Shown here: one piece after another, positions 7,640-14,067 of the stretch | How positions within the stretch are numbered: the first letter of the stretch is position 1 | How the letters are laid out: each line of letters opens with the position of its first letter | NCBI GenBank assembly: GCA_910592205.1 | Contig: CAJVPJ010000958.1 | Span: 1-14,067 of the forward strand | Direction: 5' to 3' | Source: Paraglomus occultum | Lineage: Eukaryota; Glomeromycota; Glomeromycetes; Paraglomerales; Paraglomeraceae | DNA: 14,067 nt | Notes under the pieces: generated by a model | Told to the model about the DNA's origin: nothing | What the model saw: the letters and a program-made list of their open reading frames with translations, nothing else | The model's database searches: none | Translations under genes and position numbers: made by a program

Positions 7640-8579
7640 AATCATTAAACGGTTTAAATTTGACCATTATAGTTATTTTGTCCTACTTGGTTGAGGAGCA
7701 ACAAGATCAAGAATGTATTAACAAAGACTAATCATACACTGCGGAAAGGTAAATCAGTACATCAGGTGATTTAAAATGTTGACTAATAAGATTAAAGTAT
7801 TGGGGTTAACAGCTTAAACTGGCACCTTGCTGTGAATAAAAGTTCCTCGCGATCTAAAGTATTGGGTTGTTCTTATATGAAAACGGGGGAAATACGTGTA
7901 TAACATATACGAAGTAAAAGTTTGATGCGCAATCAGCTCTATTATCTCAGAAGATTGACTTGTTGGCAAATTGCTTCGACAGTGGAAAGTGAGACACATA
8001 CGAAATTGGAATAGTGCATGTTGGAAACATAATCTTGTGCACAAATTCTGGTATTTGGGGAAATTCTATACTAACAAGAATTACCATTACTGTTAACGCA
8101 AAATCTTACTATGCGAAATAAAACCCAATGCTTTTGTCAATGTTGATGGTTTAAATATGCAAGCGGACAAGAAATACGGCAAATTGTAATAATCAATGTT
8201 TTAATAATTTAACTTTACAGTTGAATGCAAAACTCGTTATTCATAAATGTTTTAACATCAACAATTTAAACGTAAGAAAGTTTTGGTGAGAATCATGTTC
8301 TTTCGAAACAAGAAACTGTATCAATTTCACGCAATTCAAAGTTTACATTAGAATAGTTTGTCATTCTGTTAAACTGTTTATTGAACTATTATTAATACAT
8401 TCATATAAGTAAGCTTTTACAAAAAGCTTTTCGTGTATCTACTATAATTTTTTTTGTCGCATTTCGATTAATTAGTCAAAGATTGCGAATATTAATTAAA
8501 ATAACAATCAAGACACTATATCATCATCCAGAATTACCAGCCATGTAAACCGCTACCCATTATTTCAAACCTCGAAACA
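7640..8579. other. AT-rich interval with no recognisable gene
   Basis: Only short open frames occur, the longest being a 76-codon minus frame at 7814-8044 with no recognisable motif. A small palindromic pair of AAGCTTTT lies near 8411-8433. Nothing else stands out. Confidence 0.6.
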
Positions 8580-8762
8580 TCAGTCGAACAATACTTTACA
8601 GGAAATTATGTACAAAATTGTGAGCAAAACGTTTGTTTCTTCGTTGATGGCCAACAAATGCCGGCGAATAAAGTAAGTTACTGTGTTACCAGCGATATTA
8701 GTATCACCACAGATAACATCCATTTTTGTTAGTTCACAGATAACACTCGAGCAGACGCCCAT
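8580..8762 (-). CDS. Small hypothetical ORF, 60 codons
   Basis: The frame starts MGVCSSVICELTKMDVICGD and ends TGA at 8580. Its translation has balanced composition (several Cys, NIAGNTVTYFIRRHL, charged INEETN, hydrophobic tail) and codons that look less AT-biased than the surroundings, unlike most frames in this desert. The frame is open a little further upstream (CNKLEDN) without an earlier ATG, so it could be an exon or a remnant. A second minus frame at 8729-8995 overlaps it. No family recognised. Confidence 0.25.
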   Translation of the reverse strand: MGVCSSVICELTKMDVICGDTNIAGNTVTYFIRRHLLAINEETNVLLTILYIISCKVLFD

Positions 8763-9745
8763 ATTATCTTCAAGTTTGTTGCAAGTACGTTATTGTTGCC
8801 GTCAAGGAGGCGGCGAGCGGCTTCTGTAGGTATAGATGTAGCGTTTTTGGTGGCCAAGTTTATTACAAAACCTAATGTTTTGAATAGAAAAAGTAAACTA
8901 CGTGAGAAAAGAGAAAAGCCGAGAATAACGACAACCCGAGCATAGTAAACACTGTTTTTACTTACGTATATACCATAAAGCGTACGATAAAACAATGAGA
9001 AAAAGCATCGTTTGGAAAAGAGGTTTAGCGTAGAATACCAAGTAAAGTGGTAACATATCTGTTATGAGATATAAAAGTGGTCGATAATTAGCTTAATTAT
9101 TTAGCGGCTGTTATTATTCGTACTTGAACTTTCTAGATACCAAACATCAATTCTCTTCTTGCGTTACTTACTTGATGGAAAAGCAATGATCATTGTGAAC
9201 GATTAAAGTGAAAAGGTTTCGAATGATAAAGTGTTATAAAACCAAGAGTTCTTTTTTTTTTACTCGTCAATGCAGAATTGCAGTTTAAGTTGTCAAGTCT
9301 TGTCAAAAGGCTTTTTGCTTTGATGGTTAGACATCACTGAAACGAGTTGATATTTATATAATTCAATATATCCACTATAGCTTCAATGTAATTGGTTGAA
9401 TTTTTGCTATTGTGTCATGGCGGCTATTGTTCACAATTGTGATAATCCATTTTCGACATTATACAATGTGTAATACAATGTCGATGGTATTGTTGCGTCC
9501 GCTACTACAATACATACAATTTTGTGTCATCACAAAATCCATTGTTTTGGACAGATTATTTGATGCATCGGGCAACGAGTGCCCTAAATGGCTTGACACA
9601 ACAATAGAATATGTCGACAATGGTATATTATTATGAGATCGGAGGCTTTTCATAGGTCGAGAAATAGTAAATAACTTTACATTTGGAGTCATAATAAGTG
9701 ACGCAACCAGCATTGATTAACGATTGAGACATAATGTATGCTGTG
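8763..9745. other. No gene identified; overlapping short frames only
   Basis: The + frame at 9412-9636 and the minus frame at 9459-9713 overlap each other almost fully, so at most one is coding and neither has a recognisable motif. A short hairpin, ATTTTGTG-TCAT-CACAAAAT (9519-9538), lies inside both. Confidence 0.5.
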
Positions 9746-9771
9746 ATCAAGTTACATGACGGTAACTTGAT
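9746..9771. repeat. Perfect 10-bp inverted repeat, 6-nt loop
   Basis: ATCAAGTTAC (9746-9755) and GTAACTTGAT (9762-9771) are exact complements around ATGACG. It is not inside a recognised gene. Confidence 0.9.
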
Positions 9772-10219
9772 TAAAAGAGGTATCAATATTATTGCTTTGT
9801 TTCTCCTATTTGACAATTTGACCGAATAATCTGTTCCGTATCGGTGACATATTGTTTATCAATATTGTTTTCTTCTCTGATTCGAAAATATCTGTCGACA
9901 ATTTTGGTTGGTTATTAAATTAAAATACATTCAGCTTTAGATATGGTCAATAAACAAGTTTGATCGACCCAATATCGAGATTAATTGCACTCTTTCTGGA
10001 TTATTGTTTATGTATTGTTTGTGCGTAAAAATGTCAAACTCATACAGTCATTGGAACGAGATCTCGGCGGCGATAATTTATCTTCTTATGACGTGGCACC
10101 GATTTGTAATGATGTCATAGAACGGCTCAGTTTCCACTGCTGTTTTAATTTTGGATCTTCTTTTGGTAATGCAAAACGATTAACAGGAGTCATTGCAACG
10201 TGACATTATGATTTTTAAT

Positions 10220-10261
10220 AAACCTTTGCTCGCAAACAATTCGCAATTGTTGTAAAGGTTT
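10220..10261. repeat. Nested hairpin
   Basis: Outer arms AAACCTTT (10220-10227) and AAAGGTTT (10254-10261) enclose inner arms AACAATT (10235-10241) and AATTGTT (10245-10251) with a 3-nt loop. It begins 17 nt after the stop of a weak + frame (9985-10203) that I do not call as a gene. Confidence 0.85.
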
Positions 10262-10566
10262 GATAATAGATGGCAAGATTAATGACTTGTATTGGCAAGT
10301 ATCATTCGGGTATTATTCAACAAGAAAGGTATCATATTGTGTGCAGGCGCAACACTCATTGAAAGAAAGAAATTGTTTGATTAATTTGTTATATGAAGCT
10401 ATTATAATCTAATTTAATTCTCTCATTAATTCGTTAGGTTAATCCCATAATACAAACGGGTAATTTATGGTATTGATTTTCTCAATTTGGCTAATGGGCG
10501 ATGCATTCGACTATGACATCTACAGCATGTATTTGTTATACATTCCTCAGACGGAACTCTTTGGCT
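10262..10566. other. No feature seen
   Basis: AT-rich sequence with no open frame, repeat or signal that I can support. Confidence 0.6.
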
Positions 10567-10764
10567 TTAAACAATACGATCAACAATCGAACCTGAATGA
10601 TATTTTCTGGTATAGAAGTACATAACCGGTAAGTTCTTTTTGCATATTAATATGTCATATTCGTATGCTTGACATGTTGGATTAGATAATATGCCGAGTT
10701 TACGATTCTGTTCACAATACCACCAATCATCAAGCGCCTGTATATACCACTGTCGGCCTGTCAA
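10567..10764 (-). CDS. Hypothetical protein-like open patch
   Basis: An open minus frame without ATG near its start reads KCDLTGRQWYIQALDDWWYC and continues with mixed composition (RKLGILSNPTCQAYEYDIL) to TAA. It opens after an in-frame TAA about 30 nt upstream of the first shown residue, and an AG acceptor-like site (AATTATAG) lies just before it. It could be an exon of an undetected spliced gene or a transposon remnant. Aromatic and Cys content is high. No family recognised. Confidence 0.2.
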   Translation of the reverse strand: MTGRQWYIQALDDWWYCEQNRKLGILSNPTCQAYEYDILICKKNLPVMYFYTRKYHSGSIVDRIV

Positions 10765-11291
10765 GTCACACTTACTATAATTAAAATATTAATTTTAGCA
10801 TAAACGATGCGAAAATGTAACAAAGCCAAATACCAATCGTTTATTATCTCCTTATGGTACACTGGATTTCGTGCAGAAGGAGTTGCTTGCCTCGCTTGAG
10901 TTGATTCGTAAGACTTGAAACATAGAAGATTGGTCCATCATACTATACGCCTTTTGTATGGCTGGCTAACACAATTTGTTTTACTAACATCACATTTGGC
11001 TTTTTGAAAATAGTACTGAAGTAGGATTTTAGTTCTTGCTTAGAACTACACTACATAGTTTGTTCGGTGGTAGATTAAAATTTAATAGACGAACAAAAAA
11101 AGAATTCACAAAGACAACAAAACAGTAAACCGTGTCTTTGAAAGTATTTCAATGCTAACTACAACAAAGGTGCTATGGACGTGAATATCGGTAATGATAA
11201 GTAAACGTCCAGCATCATCAATTTTATGTACAAAATACAAGTTCAAAAAATGCGTCCCCGTGATTATATAACTTTTGGTCAAATTCCATCG
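10765..11291. other. No feature seen
   Basis: AT-rich; a weak pair TGGACGT/ACGTCCA lies near 11175-11208. No coding signal. Confidence 0.55.
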
Positions 11292-11564
11292 CTAAAACGC
11301 GCAAATATAAATATGATGGTGAGATATTGTAGTAATAACGTTATGTTGACTAATTTCTAATTTTTTTACATTGACTCTCTTCTTTATATTCTCCACGCAC
11401 TTTTTTTCATGTTTGCACTTTCTACACTCGTCTCCCTTGTTGAAGAGTTTGTCTATAACGAACAACCAGATTATTGAATAATACCTTTTGTGTAAGTAAT
11501 AGAAACAAATGCCTTTATAATCTATACCATAATTGGAAACCATTTGGCCGATTGCTCTATACAA
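11292..11564 (-). CDS. Hypothetical 90-residue ORF with a Cys cluster
   Basis: The frame runs from ATG 11564 to TAA/TAG at 11292, with in-frame stops just upstream. Residues 40-60 contain GDECRKCKHEKKC (C47, C50, C56), followed by a basic helix-like stretch (ENIKKRVNVKKLE, 58-70). The Cys spacing is zinc-finger-like but incomplete, and the flanks are Tyr/Ile-rich as expected of AT-rich noncoding DNA. It could be a remnant or chance. Confidence 0.2.
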   Translation of the reverse strand: MYRAIGQMVSNYGIDYKGICFYYLHKRYYSIIWLFVIDKLFNKGDECRKCKHEKKCVENIKKRVNVKKLEISQHNVITTISHHHIYICAF

Positions 11565-11602
11565 TCTGTCGGACTTTTACTAACGACGAATTCAAGTGCA
11601 GT

Positions 11603-11677
11603 TTTTCGTATTAGCGATCCAGCGCTTTCTTTCAGATTGTGTATTTGTTTAAAGAAAGCGAATTAGTGCTACGAAAA
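11603..11677. repeat. Two-stem hairpin of about 75 nt
   Basis: TTTTCGTA (11603-11610) pairs with TACGAAAA (11670-11677), and CGCTTTCTTT (11623-11632) pairs with AAAGAAAGCG (11651-11660). The internal loop is 12 by 9 nt and the apical loop 18 nt. Both stems are perfect. It may be a decayed palindromic element or a structured RNA; transcription is unknown. Confidence 0.85.
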
Positions 11678-12032
11678 CAAATTTCTTGATTTTAATGTGT
11701 ATTTAATGTAGGCCAATCTTAAACATGACGTAATGTTCATGGTTCTACATTAGAAAATTGCAGCCTTTTCCTTATATATGAGCTGGCACGTGAAGCATAC
11801 GGCTTTACTGTAACGTTTGAGCAAGTCTGCATTCCTGATTATTTTATTTTTGATTGAAACGTATACAGTAGCCTGTTAATAATCTAAAGTCAAACGGCAT
11901 TCTTTATTAATGCGTTTAACGCAGAGTTATGTTTGGTAAAGACAATTTCAAATTTACAGTATACCAAAAAAAGAAACTAAAATTTACTGTACGTTCCGTG
12001 AACGCGTTATACAAATTCTGAATAATTGTAAA
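11678..12032. other. No feature seen
   Basis: AT-rich sequence with no supported gene or repeat. Confidence 0.55.
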
Positions 12033-12248
12033 CTAATCAAGCGTGTCATACATAACTGTCTCCCGCATGTCGTATATACAATTAATCCAATAGCATACTT
12101 TCTTGGTCGTAAAGACAAAAGTGTACATAGTGTGGTCAAAACGAGAATAGAGACTGTGGGACTTACAGTAATTGTTAGGACCAGCCAGTTTCAGAAAAAC
12201 GTAATGGTACAATAATGAACAAGCTATCTTAACTGTCAACAAATACAA
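12033..12248 (-). CDS. Hypothetical 71-residue ORF
   Basis: ATG at 12248 to a stop at 12033. Translation includes LAGPNNYCKSHSLYSRFDHT and a C-terminal YDMRETVMYDTLD. Composition is mixed enough to be protein-like, but there is no motif, no neighbour that suggests a role and no splice evidence. Confidence 0.18.
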   Translation of the reverse strand: MYLLTVKIACSLLYHYVFLKLAGPNNYCKSHSLYSRFDHTMYTFVFTTKKVCYWINCIYDMRETVMYDTLD

Positions 12249-12758
12249 ATGTATTAGATATTAATAAAATCGGCATTGTGTTTGATATTGGTAGTCTAGC
12301 AGCGCGTAGAGTTTTCGTTCTCATTAAACGGCTTTGATGTGCTTAATCTTACACTTATTAATAAATTAAACCGTTTTGCTTCAGAATAATTTTCCTTAAC
12401 CTCTATACAACATTACAGTCTTCTACGCCAACTCTGAAAGCTCTTAGAATACCCTCCTTGTGGTATGCTATTAGTTATCATTAATTGAGTGTGACTCGAG
12501 CTTTAATATGATTATTTTACTAAGTAAAAGTAATTAGAGGTTTCTGAGATAATTATATTGTGTCGAAACTTTTTGAACACCACATATACAGCGTGTAATG
12601 AAAAAATTGTCTCGCTTATCACTGAAGTTTTACACAATTTCGCAATTATTGCATTAGCATCAAAGTATGCAATAAACATACCAATTTAAAGCTTAAAATA
12701 AGGTTAAATGTTATTAATAATTTATTTTTCCCACAACTTTTAATAACTTGTTGATGTT
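12249..12758. other. No feature seen
   Basis: AT-rich sequence with a weak AAACGG/CCGTTT pair (about 12329-12394). No coding signal. Confidence 0.55.
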
Positions 12759-12825
12759 GAAAACCTGTCTCAGTTCTGGACTGGGAGACTGGGTTTTGAA
12801 CTAAGACTGGTCTCAAACTCAGACA
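12759..12825. repeat. Degenerate CTGTCTCAG/ACTGG-type short repeat
   Basis: Variants of AACCTGTCTCAGT, GGACTGGGAGACTGGG, AAGACTGGTCTCAAA and CTCAGAC follow one another on both strands. Because of the repeat, a minus open frame over it (12646-12828) translates to a low-complexity RPVLVQNPVSQSRTETGF-like string and is not a gene. Confidence 0.55.
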
Positions 12826-12945
12826 CATTACATTAATTGCTTAGATTTCCCCAAATTTTGGGTCAGTCTTTTTTTTTTACAGTTTGTTATTAAATATTAG
12901 AACACTGTCTCCTCAGTAAAGATTAAAACGTTCTGTGCCATCTTC

Positions 12946-13352
12946 ATATGGGCAGCCTGCAACAAAACCAGACAAAATAAACATTTTATTATGTGACATA
13001 ATAATAAATGAGGGGCCGATTATGGGGTGGCTGTAAAATTGACTGATGACATTTAAAAAAGTAATCATGCTGCTCATTTATAACTTATGGACTTGTCTCA
13101 ATTTTAATGTTTACTTTATTATACCAAAATGTGATTAAATATAAACCATAACGTGTTAATATAGGATTATCTCTATAATAATATGAAACTAATTTATCAA
13201 ATCCATCACGGAACTCAAGAATTACAGCATTATTAAAGTATTTTAAAAAAAGCTCAAGGAGAAAATTGCTCCATATGTTTTCAAAATCAATGATACCCAA
13301 ACTCTCCAGGAATATCAGAAAATGACAAGTTTTGTTGCAGTCTGCCCCATAT
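12946..13352. mobile_element. Short element with terminal inverted repeats (~407 bp)
   Basis: The left arm (12946-12968) reads ATATGGGCAGCCTGCAACAA followed by AAC. The right arm (13352-13329, minus strand) reads ATATGGGGCAGACTGCAACA followed by AAAC. They differ by one inserted G and one substitution over 24 positions. A third, more diverged copy in left-arm orientation starts at 13018 (GATTATGGGGTGGCTGTAAA). No clear target duplication is visible. No transposase; non-autonomous if mobile. Confidence 0.55.
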
Positions 13353-13354
13353 AA
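13085..13354 (-). CDS. Open frame inside the terminal-repeat element, fragment
   Basis: A 90-codon frame without any ATG is open from after TGA (13357-13355) to TAA at 13085. It reads GADCNKTCHFLIFLESLGII, then protein-like stretches such as NAVILEFRDGFDKLVSYYY. It begins in the right terminal repeat, so it is either an exon carried by the element or a decayed internal piece of a longer parent. Lacking a start, it is not an intact gene by itself. Not recognised. Confidence 0.3.
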   Translation of the reverse strand, partial: LYGADCNKTCHFLIFLESLGIIDFENIWSNFLLELFLKYFNNAVILEFRDGFDKLVSYYYRDNPILTRYGLYLITFWYNKVNIKIETSP

Positions 13355-13366
13355 TCAGTCTTCTAG

Positions 13367-14067
13367 TGTGTTATTTTAATACGGTAACGAGTTGTACGAA
13401 TGTCAATATGCTTAATTCCGAAACAGCGCATGCTTTGCTTCCAAAAATGTAATAAATCTATCGTCTTGTTATTTTGCGTAAGTAAAGAGCATGTTTTTTA
13501 AAGACACAAAATTAAAAAACAGACAAAACAGAACCATAAATATATCATAAACATCTATTTGTTTGGTTTTTTGCACAACGCGTTTTGTGCTAAATTGGTA
13601 AGAAATATGTAGGCAGGGAGTTATCATAAAAACGACTTTCATCACGTACTGTATAACGCATTCTCTTTTAAAAGTTATACGCGTAATTCTCTAAAAATTG
13701 TGATATAAACCACAGAAAACTAGATAGTTTTTATGTTTCTGGCATAGTTCAAATCACGTTCTTTATGCCCTCGAACGTGTTGAAAAACACATTTATCTAC
13801 GCATGATTTATGCGAAGCGCACGATATCACAAATATGTCTTTCTTTAATGAGATTTTATTTCCAAACACGTGTTCTTTTAATTTGCGAACATTGGATAAA
13901 TATTATATAATTCGTAAGCCCTGCATAGCCACTTTTGATACCACAAGTTGTGGCTCTGTTAGTGAACACCAATAATTAATTCCAAAAAGAATCAAGAACA
14001 ATAAAACATTAGCGATAGCATAAAAAGTTAAAAAAGCCAAAACTTTTCCCCCAAATAAATTACTTCT
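13367..14067. other. No gene identified to the window end
   Basis: AT-rich; two small hairpins near 13574-13591 (GCACAA/TTGTGC) and 13800-13814 (CGCAT/ATGCG). Minus-strand frames here are short and Phe/Val-rich, with no motif. Confidence 0.55.

Noticed and set aside
9412-9713. Two overlapping frames (+ 9412-9636 and - 9459-9713)
   Set aside because: They occupy the same DNA in opposite senses, neither has a motif, and no splice or promoter context favours one.
10086-10193. Minus-strand frame with NRFALPKEDPKLKQQW, similar to part of a THAP DNA-binding domain
   Set aside because: The required Cys-x-Cys before it and the Cys-x-x-His after it are not found in frame, and the frame is only 35 codons. 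Treated as chance or as an unrecognisable relic.
12646-12828. 60-codon minus frame
   Set aside because: Created by the degenerate CTGGTCTC-type repeat; low-complexity translation.
7372-14067. tRNA, rRNA or snRNA genes in the long AT-rich interval
   Set aside because: I looked for the tRNA T-loop box (GGTTCGAATCC form) and for conserved rRNA blocks on both strands by eye and found none; a covariance-model scan would be decisive.
1-14067. CRISPR array or bacterial operon
   Set aside because: No regularly spaced identical repeats; spliceosomal introns and TOM70 show that the DNA is eukaryotic.

Overview
The window looks like nuclear DNA from an AT-rich, intron-rich fungus. The best anchor is a fungal-type TOM70 gene (mitochondrial import receptor) on the minus strand, rebuilt here as 11 exons. 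The intron-split coiled-coil gene at the left edge has the general look of the large lineage-restricted families of arbuscular mycorrhizal fungi (Glomeromycotina/Mucoromycota). That placement is an inference from gene style and base composition; there is no rRNA or other phylogenetic marker here.

Layout. 23-924 (+): a two-exon gene for a 277-residue protein with an N-terminal coiled coil built of 15- and 11-residue repeats. 925-3200: a disturbed interval with a short open frame at 1111-1278, an inverted/direct repeat cluster at 1218-1500, a GC-richer stretch of broken reading frames at 1504-2250, a frameshifted small gene at 2416-2633 and a pogo/Tigger-like transposon end at 2717-2793. 3203-4429 (+): an intronless pentatricopeptide-repeat (PPR) gene with a basic, presequence-like N-terminus. 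4562-7371 (-): TOM70, 595 residues, ten introns, including an 8-nt microexon that supplies part of the conserved YYHRGQ motif of a TPR. 7372-7640: TOM70 upstream region with a TATA-like box and a symmetric pair of CCAAT boxes. 7640-14067: about 6.4 kb with no gene I can identify; it holds several clear hairpins, a degenerate CTGGTCTC-type repeat, a roughly 400-bp element with terminal inverted repeats, and a few protein-like open patches, mostly on the minus strand.

The two well-supported genes of known type, PPR and TOM70, converge tail to tail with 132 bp between stop codons. Both products are expected to serve mitochondria: one as a likely organellar RNA-binding protein, the other as the outer-membrane receptor that receives precursors from Hsp70/Hsp90. 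No CRISPR array, tRNA, rRNA or intact transposase was found. I do not see a convincing new multi-gene system; the strongest unusual signal is the microexon in TOM70.
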